Assembly: GCA_030169165.1 (NCBI GenBank)
Contig: CM058044.1
Location: 44,940,218-45,004,217, forward strand
DNA from: Centaurea solstitialis
Lineage: Eukaryota > Streptophyta > Magnoliopsida > Asterales > Asteraceae
Length of the DNA stretch: 64,000 nucleotides
Direction: 5' to 3'
Shown: piece by piece, positions 21,986-34,205 of the stretch
Layout of the letters: each line of letters opens with the position of its first letter
How positions within the stretch are numbered: position 1 is the stretch's first letter
Notes under the pieces: model-generated
Database searches by the model: none
Told to the model about the DNA's origin: nothing
What the model saw: only the letters and a program-made list of their open reading frames with translations
Translations under genes and position numbers: made by a program

Positions 21986-24920
21986 TTAGGGTACTGTATA
22001 ATTCGAAAAAAGTTGCATCAACATATCCAGTGCTTGAGGATAGAATTTTCTAGCAAATAGGTAACAAGGCCGTCTCGTTCCATTCCACACGCATTCGTTA
22101 ATCATCTTCGTTTTCTGCAAAACCAATAACAAGTCACCCAGAATGTACTCCTTGGGTTGGGTTCTCGCAAGACCAACTGTGATGTGAAGGCACAAAAACA
22201 AACTGAGCCTTCATAGCAAAAACACTGTAAGGATACAAAAACAAACCTTCACAGTGCAACTGCCGGAAGGTTTGGTGTCTTTTTATACCTTAACAGTGTT
22301 ATTTTATGGTCTCACAAAAACAATTTGGTTCACAGGATCCTAGTATTCCTTTTCATACAAGAACAATAATAAGTTAGGAATTGTTATGATTATTTCTACC
22401 TTTTTATCACTTGTGACATGTAGGCTATAATCAAGGGCCTGAAGAACAAAAGAGTAAGTAATGAGTTGTGTGAAGTAAACAAAACAACATACATAAAACA
22501 TAACAATTTACACATACCGTAATGTTCTTCAGAAGCTCATATGTAACATCGTGAGGCCGGTATGATCTCGGATGCCACTTTCCTTCCGACCAATCTACAT
22601 ACGTTACAGACCAATTTGCTATGCCACCAGGATCAACCATCTGAAGAAAATATTATAGACAAAGTAGATTACCAAACTAGTCATAGAATTGAAGTAAGAA
22701 AAAACAGGAGCTTTTCAAATTCAGACATGGAAAAGTGTCGGGAGATAATGCTCGTCCGAGTAGCAATGTCTTCCGTCCATGCCTGGCTGTTAAATTCAAG
22801 AAAGCAAAGATCATTCACTGGATATTCATATGTGAATACAAACTGTTATATTTGGTTCTCTAGGTATTCATTCGAATATACCCTGCAGTGAAGCCGAAAC
22901 TTCCTGTAGTAAAGACTGTCGGCCACAATGATTATAGCATGCTGCCGCTTCAAAGTGAACCACTGCAGGTACGCATATAAAACTAGTATCATTTTCCATT
23001 GAAATCTAGGACTGTATAAATATAAATTGACGAAAAACGTAAAAACTACATCTGAATAGTTCAAAACATATGGTACGTGGCTGTAGATAAATATGTTGCA
23101 AAAGTTTATATGCTTGAAAGAATACCTGTGAACCCTTGCGGAAATCCTTATATTCAACTTCAGGCAACATATGATCCGAGTATCTTCCACCTCCGTGTGG
23201 ACCTGGATCATCGAAACTACACATGGCAGATAAACAGACAAGAGAACGGAAAGAATTAAAGGTACGGCATGCATCTAAACAAATAGGTGTATATCTAAAC
23301 AAAATGATGCATATTTTCCGAAAGAGAAGTTTGCTAGAAAGGTACGACTTTCTTACCAGTCAAGGAAACTAACGTTCGTAAACATTAGGTAGTTGTACAC
23401 GTAATCAAAGTTATGAATTGGTACACAGCTGCAACAAAATTAGAAGACTTTGTCAGAAAAATGATGTTTGGTGTGAATAGCTGAGCTACTAGTAAAATAT
23501 ATGTATATATAGAGGAAGGTTCATGGGAAAACCTTGAAGGAATGGAAAACTAAGGAACACCCTGGTAGCCCTTCATCTGGACGGTTGCACTTGTGTATAC
23601 CAGTAAATTAAGTTGTCTTTTAGTTTTTATGCACATGTGCATGTTACAAATTACTTGTATGCACAACTACATACCATCCAAATGAAAGGTTACTAGGGGG
23701 TTCCTCAGTTTCCTTTTCTTTGAGGCTTTCCCCTGAACCTGACTTTATATATTTATATCTATATCTCTCTATATATATATATCACATTGTTGGATTACCT
23801 GTCAGATAACAAAACAAATTGTTGGTTATTTGGATCTTCAAGTGCATTTGCCAAGAGTCTCCTTTCTGCATCAACCATGGATATTTTCCCCCAAGCAACC
23901 TACCAATCATATATATCAAATATAAAGTAAATAACATAAATCTTTTCTTTTATAAACTGTTAGGGGCAGTTTAGCAATTACTGAATCGTTTGGTGCAGGA
24001 TAAATAAGTAGTCAGAATGATTAAGAGGCTCTTATGATCAAAATGAAACTAGGGCGCTGAATGGTTAAGGGAGATCCAAGATACAAAATCATTTAGAGGG
24101 TTTTAGAACCATTAAGAGGCTGGATTTTTTTGCCAAACAAGATTCACCTCTTAGCGATTCAGAGGTTACCTCTTAACAGAATTATTAAGAGGGTAACAAA
24201 CAGCCCCTGCTGTGATTCTGTTATGTACCTAATGTACAGTTGCATACCTACAACCTAGTTGCTTAACATTGAAATATGTTCTCTAGAGGTTTATTATCCT
24301 CAGAAATAAAGAGAGTACTCAAAGTAAACCCTAGAAAAGAATACCCGTAACTAAATTTCTGTAACGAATACCTACCTTCTCACTCCTTATATTCCGACCA
24401 ACAAAGTATGGGCTCACATGCGTCGGCTTCTCTCGTGATGCATGCACATAAACAGTGAATTTACCATCGTGGCCCTGTAAAAGTGAATGGATTCATTTGG
24501 AGGACATAACGAAAAGATGACATTTACAGTTAGTTATAAATAGCAGCTCACTTGAAAGAACTTGTCCCATAGTGTTTCGAAAGGTAATGGACCTGGAGTC
24601 AAGAACATGAACGCTATCTTTGGGTTCTTCAATTGAACAGGATACGACTTCAAAATTTCTGTAACGACAACTTGGGATGCAATCTCGTCATCAGTTAACG
24701 CTCGAGAAGGAACAGTCAGCACCTGATCATCGTACTTGGAACAACTATCGGAGAAAAAGATATGGCAGGCTGCAGGGTTCCTGGGCCGATATCTATAAAT
24801 TCCGATCAGAAAAATGGTCAACAGACACAATAAGACAATAGCCCAGTTTAGTCTTCTAACATATGATCGCTGCTGCTGCCGAGAACCAAATATCGTTAGA
24901 TAATCTCTGGCTGTCTTCAT
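21986..24920 (-). CDS. GT14 / DUF266 core-2/I-branching glycosyltransferase-like protein
   Basis: A predicted Golgi type II membrane protein related to core-2/I-branching beta-1,6-N-acetylglucosaminyltransferases; in plants the true sugar donor and acceptor of this family are mostly unknown. Ten coding exons fit splice rules: 24552-24920, 24376-24474, 23799-23899, 23357-23428, 23126-23216, 22882-22962, 22727-22786, 22518-22640, 22400-22438, 21986-22114, giving 387 residues, the usual length. There is a short cytosolic tail, one membrane span at about 25-42, then the lumenal domain with KIAFMFLTPGPLPFETLW, YVHASREKPTH, ANALEDPNNQQFVLLSD, CFDDPGPHG, FRKGSQWFTLKRQHA, SDEHYLPTLFHMVDPGG, and a C-terminal RRPCYLFARKF. 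Exon 9 is only 13 codons and is easily missed. All splice phases agree and no break was seen. Introns 2 and 3 contain MITEs. Confidence 0.93.
23512..23743. mobile_element. TA-flanked foldback element, family B
   Basis: Begins GAGGAAGGTTCATGGG and ends CCCCTGAACCTGAC between TA-rich tracts. The arms share 'ctaaggaacaccctgg' with 'ctagggggttcctcag'. Relatives at 35088-35304 and 44388-44675 carry the same 'cttttcatctggag'/'gcacatgtgcat' words and also lie in microsatellites. This copy is in intron 3 of the glycosyltransferase gene. Confidence 0.65.
23961..24209. mobile_element. MITE with TAGGGGC / GCCCCTG ends
   Basis: Begins TAGGGGCAGTTTAGC and ends GGTAACAAACAGCCCCTG. Internal words TTAAGAGGCTCTTATGATC and CCTCTTAGCGATTCAGA recur in a second copy at about 48527-48796. 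No certain target duplication was seen. It lies in intron 2 of the glycosyltransferase gene. Confidence 0.6.
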
Positions 24921-26200
24921 TTAGAATGAATGCATCATCAATATTGTATAGTTCTATCTAGAACCTTGAGAAACCATAGAATTAGATCCGAAAGGGTATC
25001 ATTCTTCTAGAACATTTGTTGGAATTCTATAGAAGTGCCTCGAGAGCCAGGATGCATGCCGGTTGCAACCACATCATTCCAGCATCTGAAATACATGGTA
25101 TAAAGATTCAAAATTTGGAAGTTTAGTTGAAGAACCACAATGTGAACCATCATAAGTTAAACCGTAACAAATTCTATAAGCAACGTTGTTGTGCCCCAAG
25201 AAGACCGATTAAATTGTAATGCATTTGTTTTGTAAGAGGTGTTGAAGTCTGCTTTCACTTGTGATTTTTTTTTAAGATGTGGTGCTGAAGTCTCGAATCT
25301 GAATCAATGAAACCGTTTGTTTTTGGACACCGACAAATGTTTGAATATGCATAATTGTCTACTTGGTCCCCGAAAGTTTCAACTTAAATATGTCACTTGA
25401 AGCGAGCATCAATGATCAAAAAAAGAAGAAACAAAAGAAGGATGCCGCAGATTTGCGAGGCTATGGTGGGGTTTTAGTCATATCTCATACACCGAATCCC
25501 CGATTTAAGCGCTTCAAGATGTTCCAAAAAGCCAACACACAGAGATCTACAATCTTCATGTTTTGCATTTTTTGTAAATTTGGAAAACATCTGGGCTAAA
25601 ACCGTTGTTGAAATCGAAAGAATGGCCCTCGACCGAATTAAGTAGCTAGGTTATCACTTAAATTATCAAATAACATTTAAAGAAAAGGAAGAAAAACGGT
25701 CTGAATTATTTTATCTCTAGTCGAATCAGACATAAGTGGCAAATAAGAGCTTCTTTTTTAAAAAACAAACACCAAACTGAGTGTTGTTTTAAACAAGATC
25801 CAAGCATGTAATTAAGAGGTAATTAAGTAGCTAGGGTCTCACATAAAATGTAAACATGTAGGTTAAGCAAATAAAAGAAAACTTGTAATTTCTAAACTAT
25901 GAATTAGAGAGATAAGTAGTAGTACTACATCTAAGATGATGAGAATTATGGGATCTATTGTATATGAATAATACATTTGAGAGTATGATACCTGTGCAAT
26001 GGTGATTCTAGACAGCAATCTGGATGATGATGAATATGTTGGTGGATAAGAGAATTCTGGCGGTAGAAAAGCGATGGAAGCTTTGGATTTGCCGTCTGAT
26101 CGATTAAGTCGAGAGAGATTTAGAATTACTTGTACAGAGAAGGTGTGATTAAGCTCCTCCTCCAGCTGAGTGGAAGTCACAATCATCACTAACAATGGGC
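24921..26200 (-). other. Probable 5' leader and leader intron of the glycosyltransferase gene
   Basis: On the minus strand a good acceptor (GTATTTCAG) ends at 25086, leaving 24921-25085 as leader next to the start codon. A good donor (CACAG then GTATC) lies at 25992/25991, closing a CT-rich candidate leader exon of about 25992-26200. The proximal leader contains a very short upstream open frame beginning at 25085. The exon is inferred from splice signals only. Confidence 0.45.
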
Positions 26201-26304
26201 AAATAGAGTAATGTGACACTTGTAGGGTTCCCTAATTTCCACTATACAATCATGTCTCATTACTTTTTCAGAAAAAAAGGCCATTGTAGTTTATCATCTG
26301 TACG

Positions 26305-26356
26305 TATACAATTATACGTATACATATACATACATGTATGTATATGTATATGTATA
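26305..26356. repeat. TA/TACA microsatellite
   Basis: Alternating 'tacgtatacatatacatacatg' and 'tatgtatatg' words form an imperfect purine-pyrimidine run. No gene function is seen. Confidence 0.7.
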
Positions 26357-26523
26357 TTAAATCCTCTTCTGTCCTGTATCTCTGGCCAAGTAACAAATTG
26401 TAGTTCATGGGGTCGTCGACTGGAGAAGAGACGAGATTTGTGATATTAATTTGTATTTAAATCTGTTACCAAGATTTCCCTCAATTTTTAATGTTATTTT
26501 TTCTTTCCTACATAGTTATTACA

Positions 26524-26747
26524 GGGAAGGTTCAAATGAGAAGCATGTCTATTCAAGAGAACGGGAGGAGTAATCATAGCTACTCATCTCGCGGTTACGG
26601 TGGACATGATCATGGAGGATTGACGTGATTCATGGGAGGGTAGGGGGGAGGGGTGACCGGTCAAACCCGCCTTTATTAACCGAATGAGCGGCTGAGATTG
26701 CTTCTCACGTTCTCTTAAATTGATATGTTTCTCGTTTGAACATCCAT
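26524..26747. mobile_element. Foldback element related to family A
   Basis: Begins GGAAGGTTCAAATGAGAAGC and ends with the inverse CGTTTGAACATCC. The arms share AAGAGAACGGGAGGAG with CTTCTCACGTTCTCTT. It has the same TTCAAATG-type terminus as the family A elements but different interior sequence. No coding content. Confidence 0.55.
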
Positions 26748-27088
26748 CTAGTTATTATTTCTTCAAAATAACTACCAAAATATTATTATTTTTAAATATT
26801 TATTCTTAAAGTTCTTTTTTATGGGTGTTCGATCTCACTTGGTTTTCGGGTTTGGGTTGTTCTTCGTATTTGTATAATAAATCTTTTTATTCATACTTTA
26901 GCTATTTCGACGATAATTTGGAGAAGTTGTGCTCAAAAGCCCGGTTTTTGTTTTAGAAAAGTTGTTGAAGACTTGAAGATTTTCTAATTATTAAATATCA
27001 AACACAATCTTTAGAGACCATTTGGTCATTTAACATTTTAATGGTAAGTTATGTCTTGTCTAACTTTGCGCCAAATGCTAACGTATAA

Positions 27089-27466
27089 GAACATCTTCAC
27101 GAGCTTTGCTAAAATAATTCTAGAATAGAGAAAGAAAGGTAAAATTTTCTAAAAATACTTTTTTCCATTTTCAACAGCTTTGCTATTTTGGATATTTCAT
27201 CATTACTTACATTATTAAAAATATTCAATAAATTTAATATTTTAATAAAATTTTAGCCAAGTTTTAAAAAATCAAGTATACTATTGGTAGAAGAAATTAA
27301 AAAATTATTTCCCTCTCCCCAATTAGAGAGATTTTAAAGGGTTCTCTATATTTAGGAAAAACTCTAAAATTTTCTATTTTAGCAAATAATTTAGCAAAGC
27401 TGTTGGAGCACTTTAGCAAACAAAAACTCATTTTTTTCTATTATAGCAAAGTTGTTGAAGATGCTC
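27089..27466. mobile_element. MITE, GA(G/A)CATCTCC family, exact TAA duplication
   Basis: Begins GAACATCTTCACGAGCTTTG and ends GTTGTTGAAGATGCTC, flanked by TAA on both sides (27086-27088, 27467-27469). It is 378 bp long and similar throughout to 38175-38560. A PIF/Harbinger-type MITE. Confidence 0.75.
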
Positions 27467-27590
27467 TAAATGTCTTATTTTTAACCTTTTAACATTTCCA
27501 AAAACTAACCTTCAATTTTATATAACAACGAAATTTGCAAAAATAAGGTATTGTTGTTGATTTACATAAAAAAGTCATCACGCCTGAGAG

Positions 27591-28121
27591 TAGAGGTGCA
27601 CAGAAAATCCGATTATCCGATTTTGCGCAAAAACTATCCGAATCCGGTTTTATAAAAACCGAATTTTTTTCAAACCGGATCGGATTTTTTTCAAACCGGA
27701 ATTTTTTTAAACCGGATTTTAACCGGATTGGATCCGATCCGGTTTGACCGGATAACCGGTTTAAACCGAACCGGTTTCAAATCAAACCGGTAATGTCTAT
27801 GTGAGCTTACTGCTGTTGGGCCTGAAATCCTAAAAAAATTCACGGCCCATAAAAAATCACGGCCGACACCAATTCAGATTAGATTTCAATTGAATTTTCT
27901 GAATTTTCTAGCCCAAAAAAAGACCCAATAGAGGACCGGTTCCACCGGAAACCGGTTTCAATCCGATCCGAAACCGGTTCCATCGGATATGGATTTTTTC
28001 GAAAAACCGGTTGAAATCCGAACCGGTTTCTAACAAAACCGGTTTCTGACAGATCCGAAAAAAACCGGTTTAGTATAAATCCGATCCGGATCGGATAAAA
28101 ATCCGGTCATGTGCACCTCTA
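27591..28121. mobile_element. Non-autonomous hAT MITE with exact 8-bp duplication
   Basis: Begins TAGAGGTGCACAGAAAATCC and ends CATGTGCACCTCTA, a perfect 12-bp terminal inverted repeat apart from the interior side. CCTGAGAG occurs on both sides (27583-27590, 28122-28129). The 531-bp interior is packed with AACCGGTTT, GGATCCGATCC and AACCGGAT words in both orientations. The TIR and 8-bp duplication place it in hAT. Confidence 0.88.
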
Positions 28122-28826
28122 CCTGAGAGTTGAAACTAACTTTTTAAGTTTAAAACCTAAGGATGATGTTCTTAATCCTTATCAAGACATCCCGATGAGC
28201 AACATTATATGGGTCAAAGACGGGTGAACAACATTATTTTTACCGAACACCACCTTAACCTCTAAATGCTTAAAAATTATTGATAATTAAATTAGCAAAT
28301 GTTGAAAAAAATACAAAGATAGGTTAAGATATCAAAAGCTATATGAAAATCCAAAAACAGGAGAAGCAAGAACTTGGTGGCAAAGAGCCAACATAAATGT
28401 CAAACCTTTTCCATTGATGCAAACTATTAGAGACATCATTTCTAAAGGTTAAAAATGATGACAAAAATTAGACAATTTTACTAAGCATAATATATTTTTC
28501 CAAGATAAAAATATTTTGTTTTATACGCTATCAAATAAAGTGATCTAAAATATACTTTTAAAACCATTATTTTTTTCTAATAAAAATTCAATACTCTTTT
28601 CACTTACTTTTATTTGTGAATCAACAGTCGTTCAATACCTCTCAAGGCTTACTATGAACCACATTTCATCATCAAAATCAACAAGCTCTAACTACAAAAT
28701 AGAAATTATTGAGAGCTAAAAAGATAACTAAATCTACAAAAAAATGTACAATGAATTTCTAAAGCTGAATCCTTCATCATATGTAGACGAATCATTTTAT
28801 GCAAACGTTTAATAGAATCACCTTCG

Positions 28827-31800
28827 TCAGTTAGTCTTCTTTTTCTCAGGTTTTGGATGGCTAGTAAGCAACCTAAATGTCCATACCGCAAATAGAGTAG
28901 CCTCGATGGGGGCAAACCAATAAACAACTATATGCTGCTTCGTAGAATGAGCACCAAGAGCATACGCCCAACCAACTACCTAAAAAAAATAAAAGTCGAA
29001 GGTGTCAATATGAAAAGATCAAGAAAACACTACATATAAAGATTTCCTTCCAAAATCCTACAAACCCGAAGAGCCTAGGTAGTTGGTAGTTGGTACCACT
29101 AAACTATTTCTTGGCCACTTAACCATCAAATTTATTTATTCCGTCACCCTACTTCATATTCTGCAAAAAATAAAAGGTATGACGTCATCTTCTGAAGCAC
29201 CACCAGTGTATCGGTCCCACAGTCATCCCGAGGGAGGCAAACTTGTGTCCCATAGGGTAAGTAGGTGGTGCATAGAGTCAAACCCCATACCTCCAACTCA
29301 TTTTGCAAGGATTCTTTCCTACGCCCTAAACCTTAAACCCTATTTACCTGCTATGCAAATGTTGTGTGGACCACTCTAGTTCATGGACTTGTACGATTAA
29401 TAGAATATGCATCAAGAACAAATGTAGGTCAGGTCTATGTACATCTTACCCTCCACACCCTACTTCTATGCGGGATTAATATAAAGACGAAAACTTATAT
29501 TACTCGATGCTATTGCTACCAAGTAAATATATCTTTTCTCTACTTAAGTCATTAAGTCAACCTACCTTAATTTCGACTTATTCATTAAGCAGATGCAACA
29601 CAAGGAGAACTAACGCGACATTGAAGTGTGGAACGGCGATACTTACAGCAGCTGGATTCATACATCCACCAGTTAAATCGGATCCTAATATATGAAGAGC
29701 GAGCTTTAAGACGCTATTAATCCAATTCTTCCAGAAGAAACTGCCATGGAAGCTTCTATCAAGGCCGAGTGTGATGAGCACTTGTGTGAACGTCAATAAT
29801 CCTTCCGTTAGTGCACCTTGGTGGAGGTTGATCACCAGCTCTGGCCCACGCCATATTTCGGGAAAAATCACAAGGATACACCTCACACCGATGATTGATC
29901 CAAATATCTGATAGTTGGACATAAGTGAGTGCAAAGTGAGAAAATTTGAAATCAATAGAAAGATCCAAATAACAGCGTGGTCCTCAGTTTTTCATTTTTT
30001 GGGGGTTTCCGTAACTCCTTTGTTGTCTTCCACTTGAATCAATAGAAAGATCGATGTTTTCACTAAAAATCTACGGCCCAAATGAAGGTTTTTAGACATT
30101 TATCCTCTAGTCAAGCTTTTTCTTAGTCCTCGTGAAAAGTCCAATATGTCGTGTATTTCCAGACATCGTGAAACTGTTAACAAAATAAATAAAGATAAAA
30201 TCTCGTAGAAGGGTTCAACTAGGTAAAATGAATGCATCAAAACCTTTCCTTCGTTGATTGGTGTTTTTCTTAAACGATAAGCGACTTCATATCACTTCTA
30301 AGTTCTAAGGCCATGTTCGGTAAATTGGGTGATAAGCCGATAAAATAGTCAAGTTTGGTTAAAACTAGCTCATAAGCTACATGACAATGCAAAATGACAC
30401 ACGTTGAAGAATTAATTGGAAAAGTATTAGGGACGTAATTCAAGAAAAACTTGGAACAAAACCCCTTGAGCTTATTGAATCAATGTTCCAATAAGCTAGC
30501 TTATCAGGCTTCCAACAAGGGTTTTTCTAATAAGCTCAAAAAATAAGCTAGTTTATAATCACTATAGTGTTCCCATTTTTTTCAGGAATAAAAAATAACA
30601 AATTTGATGGGGACCCCAATAGTGTTCCCGTCAAGGATAATATAGGAAAAAAATATTGTTGATACAAACAAATTTGATCATAATCAACAAGGCAATTCGA
30701 TGATAGCGACGTAACAGAGAATATGGACACACAAACACATTCTAAGAGGGTGTTTGTGAGTGCCTTTTAAACTCTAAAAGTGTTTTTGGTCAAAAAAGTG
30801 CTTATTAACTTATGGTCGTGGCAAAAAGAGTTTTTAAAAAAAATGTTTGACTTAATTTTTAGTGGTAAAAGTGAATAAGTGAATAAGTTATTTTTTGAAA
30901 AGTGTTTTGAGTTAAAAATTTGGAGAGACGATATCAAAAAGCCAAAAATCAAAAGTCACGTATCCCTTACATTTGAAAATCTTCTTTTTCAATAGGATTA
31001 GAAAATCATTTTCGAAAGTGCTTTTCAATTTGGCAAACACTTTTTTTTAACTTATTGGCTTTTTGAAAATCCATATTTCATTTTCAAAAGCACCAAACAC
31101 CCTCTAAATCATACTTTCATAGTAACCATCAAAACATTCACAAAACCAACCTAAGGTTGTGTTTGGCAAAAAATAAGCTAGCTTATAAGTTAGCCCATCC
31201 AAACATGGTTTCAACTGCCACATCAGTGCCACATCAGTTTTCCACTATTTTACCCAAAACAACCCAATTCATCAACTATCAACCCAAAACCATTTAATTA
31301 AAAAATTAATAAAAGAAGAGAGAGAAAGAAGAGAGAGATAGAGACAAAGTAGAGAGAGAAGTGGGGTGTGGGGGTGGGGGTGGAAGCATTCGGCTTGGTG
31401 AAACCGAAGCATGCCTACCCGAAGACACCCACTATGGTGTCACTTAAACTACCCAATGGGTAGCAACTACCCGGATACTACCTGATGGCCTTACCCGATG
31501 CCACAGCACATGGCCTAAGCTAGCTTTTTGAAATGCTAGTTTGAATAGCTTATGAGGAGCTTTTTCCAATTATACTCTTATTAATATTAGTTATTAAATT
31601 CAAAGATACCCAATTTGGTCATTTTACATACTCATAAACTAGTTTTTGCCCACCATAACCTTCTCAGCTAGTTTGCCAAACATAGCCTAAATCTATGCAA
31701 ATGAAACCATAAATCTAATTACTGCAAACTCAATTCAAATCTGAATAGAAATGCAAGCAATTCGCAATAGCAATCAGAACAAAACAATGCTAATCAATCT

Positions 31801-32134
31801 GATTAATAGAACCCAATTTCACATTCCAAAAAAATTTGCAACGAACCTGAAAGGGGATTCTTCCGACATTGAAAACAAACGATCCAAAATCTCCGGTAAC
31901 GGCGGAGGTAAACACCGCAATCGGATTATAAGCCCCGCCATCGGTGAGCTTAACGAGATAAGCAAACACGAACATATTGAAAACGGAGAGAAAAGACCTA
32001 ACGAATTCAGAAGCGTAGCCATTAAAGCTCAACCCTAAAGCAACGTTAACGATCAATCTGATGATAACCGCCGACCAAACCCACAGAAACGACAAAATCG
32101 TGTCTGTTATCATCAATCGCACCATTCCCGCCAT
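28827..32134 (-). CDS. SIP2-1: Small basic intrinsic protein, SIP2-type aquaporin
   Basis: A six-span channel of the SIP subfamily, which resides in the ER of plants and conducts water or small solutes. Exons 31847-32134, 29647-29907 and 28827-28979 splice in phase 0 to 233 residues, close to the usual SIP2 length. The first pore box is NPI (residues 70-72) in GGAYNPI, the second is a standard NPA (180-182) in GGCMNPAAV. The segments FPEIWRGPEL, HQGALTEG, FFWKNWI and LALHILGSDLTGGCMNPAA match SIP2 rather than SIP1. The C-terminus is short and lysine-rich (PKPEKKKTN), as expected of a basic protein. The first of two nearby ATGs is used, giving MAGMVRL. Intron 1 (29908-31846) contains three MITEs. 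Known SIP2 proteins have NPL in the first box; the Ile here is a conservative change. Confidence 0.93.
30309..30556. mobile_element. AGCTAGCTTATAAGC-family MITE fragment
   Basis: The left end GGCCATGTTCGGTAAATTGG follows TAA, and AATAAGCTAGCTTATC-type words occur near 30490-30555, but no clean right terminus is present. It lies in SIP2 intron 1. Confidence 0.5.
30746..31104. mobile_element. MITE with GAGGGTGTTTG ends and TAA duplication
   Basis: Begins GAGGGTGTTTGTGAGTGC and ends GCACCAAACACCCTC, flanked by TAA (30743-30745, 31105-31107). 359 bp. A second copy starts at 63750 and runs off the window end. PIF/Harbinger-type; in SIP2 intron 1. Confidence 0.82.
31155..31687. mobile_element. AGCTAGCTTATAAGC-family MITE carrying an insertion, TAA duplication
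   Basis: Begins GGTTGTGTTTGGCAAAAAATAA and ends CTAGTTTGCCAAACATAGCC, flanked by TAA (31152-31154, 31688-31690). The core of about 31215-31517 does not belong to the family: it has GCCACATCAGTGCCACATCAG, a GAGAGAGA run and a GGTGTGGGGGTGGGGG run, and looks like a second element inserted into the first. It lies in SIP2 intron 1, 160 bp from exon 1. Confidence 0.72.
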
Positions 32135-32584
32135 CTTCCAAAGGATTTTGGCGATTGCGATTTCGAGTTCGATTTCTCAACCGTTTTTTTCCCCAAAATT
32201 GGTGTTTCGATTCGATGAATTTTGGTGTGGTTTTTCAGTTAATTGTGTTGGGGATTAGATCCATGGAGTTACAGAATGGTGGAATTATTACATCTTTTAG
32301 AAGATTGATAGATTGGATTGAAAGTATTCATTGTTTTTCCATTGCTAAGATGAGCAATTCATCCATGGCTGAATTTCAACATTCTCGGGCTGAATACATG
32401 CAGATAACAGGTGTTTATAAGAGTAAGAAGTTGCAATTTTGGTCCCTGTAGTTTGTTGTTTTTCTTGGTTTTAGTCCTTATAGAATTTTGATTGAGATAA
32501 AAATATAAAATTCTCTTGGTTTTGGTTTCTTTTGATTAATGAAGGTTAAATTCCATCATTTAACCTTCTCGTGTGTCTTGCAAA

Positions 32585-33432
32585 TAGAGATGGGCATCAG
32601 GTCCGAATCTGACGAAAAGCTCGACCCGCATATGGCCCGCCAATCCAAGCTTGGGCTGTGTTTTGGATGATTTAAAGGCTCGGCCTGGCCCAAGCCGACC
32701 TGATCCGGTTCAATGGCAAAATCGTAAATTTTCTAAAACTTTTTTTTAGAGTTATTTGATTTGGATGTATCTTAAGTTACTATAATTATAACAAATGTAT
32801 TTTTTTAGTATACTTGTTTTATATAATTTAGTTTTAGTTGTTTAAAATAAACTTGTTTATGATTTAGGTTTATAAACAAATAGAAATGTTCAAACAAGAA
32901 CAAAATCAATTTGCAAGAACAAATAGACAATTCTGGATCACATGTAATGTGGGTCTCACATAATAAAAAATCATATATGATTCAGGTGGGTCCCACCACT
33001 AAATCATATATGATTTTTTATTATGTGGGACCCATGTGGGCACATATCAATGTGTGACTCAAAATGGGTTCCTTTGCTCTTGCAAATACCCTTGTTCTTG
33101 TTTGTATGAACCTACCTCTATAAACAAATTTAATATATGGTTTAGACCTTTTATAAATAAATCTAGTTTATATTGTATATTATCATTATTATTGGAATTA
33201 TAAGATTAATGTAGTTTTATAAGTTAGAAAAAAAAAGGAAATTCAAAAAAATCGACCCTTCAAGGCCCAGGCCAAGGCGCGAGTCTTTAATATCTGGACT
33301 TTTTCCATAGATAATGGGCCCATATATGAAACTCAAGGCCCGGCCCGAGCCCGATCAAACAAAGGCCCGAAAAGTCTGATCATTACGAGGTCCGGTCAAA
33401 GCCCGAACCAGCCTGACTTTTGCTCAGGTCTA
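32585..33432. mobile_element. Non-autonomous hAT element with exact 8-bp duplication
   Basis: Begins TAGAGATGGGCATCAGG and ends TTGCTCAGGTCTA; CTTGCAAA stands on both sides (32577-32584, 33433-33440). The GC-rich ends are full of GGCCCGGCCC and GGCCTGGCCC words, while the middle holds an independent foldback. No transposase frame. It lies upstream of SIP2 and downstream of the minus-strand DHHC gene. Confidence 0.82.
32888..33112. repeat. Foldback nested in the hAT element
   Basis: Starts GTTCAAACAAGAAC and ends GTTCTTGTTTGTATGAAC. Inner arms of about 45 bp (from 'cacatgtaatgtgggtctc' and its inverse near 33020-33048) flank a short GGTGGGTCCCACC core. The AATCATATATGATT palindromes resemble those at 548-818 and 16200-16320. 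Probably a separate MITE. Confidence 0.6.
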
Positions 33433-34205
33433 CTTGCAAAGGAGTGTAAATTAGTTGTTTTAAATGTTAACCAATAATCGACTGAAATGATCTTAAAAGA
33501 AATAGTTTGGTTTTTATAATATAATAGGTTGATTCCGTCAAAAGCCCAAAAGAAAGTATTATACAAAAACTTCTTATAAACTACGAATCTCTTTGTTAGG
33601 AGTTTAATGAGACCTACAACTTATTGATCAAGCATCCTTGACTCTTTAGTAGTGGCTTATTGAGAAAACTTCTAATGGAGAGCTTTATGGAGAAAACCGA
33701 ATTCTTGTAGACTCATCTCTCCTAACTCAAAAATTCGTCTCTTCCATCAATGAAGAAAGTTCTTTCAAACGAAGACCTTCTCACTCTATACAGAAAGAAA
33801 ACTTTATACATAAAAAAGTTAATCAAAAACCAACCAAACAGTCTCCAATTTTTAATGCAACATTATTAGTTCAATCTATCGGGTGGTTTTGGTACTGGTT
33901 TTGATTCTTCACATTCATCGCACGAAATAGAAATCATAATAGCAATAGTACTTTAGATTTAAAATTTATTGCTCTAAAAAGTGAATTTCCAAGAAAACAA
34001 AATTTTCTCAAACTAATTACAATATATTTTATGCTAAAAAGAACATAAAATAAACGTTATATTCCTGAAAAATCATACGTTATATCTTCCTATTGAAATC
34101 TCGTCGATTTACATTCACTTTGGTTGATTCCTTCTTCGCCATGGAAATCCGAATCTTGACGATTAACTAGAAATTGTGGATCGTTTTTGGCTCCGTTGTT
34201 GCCTT

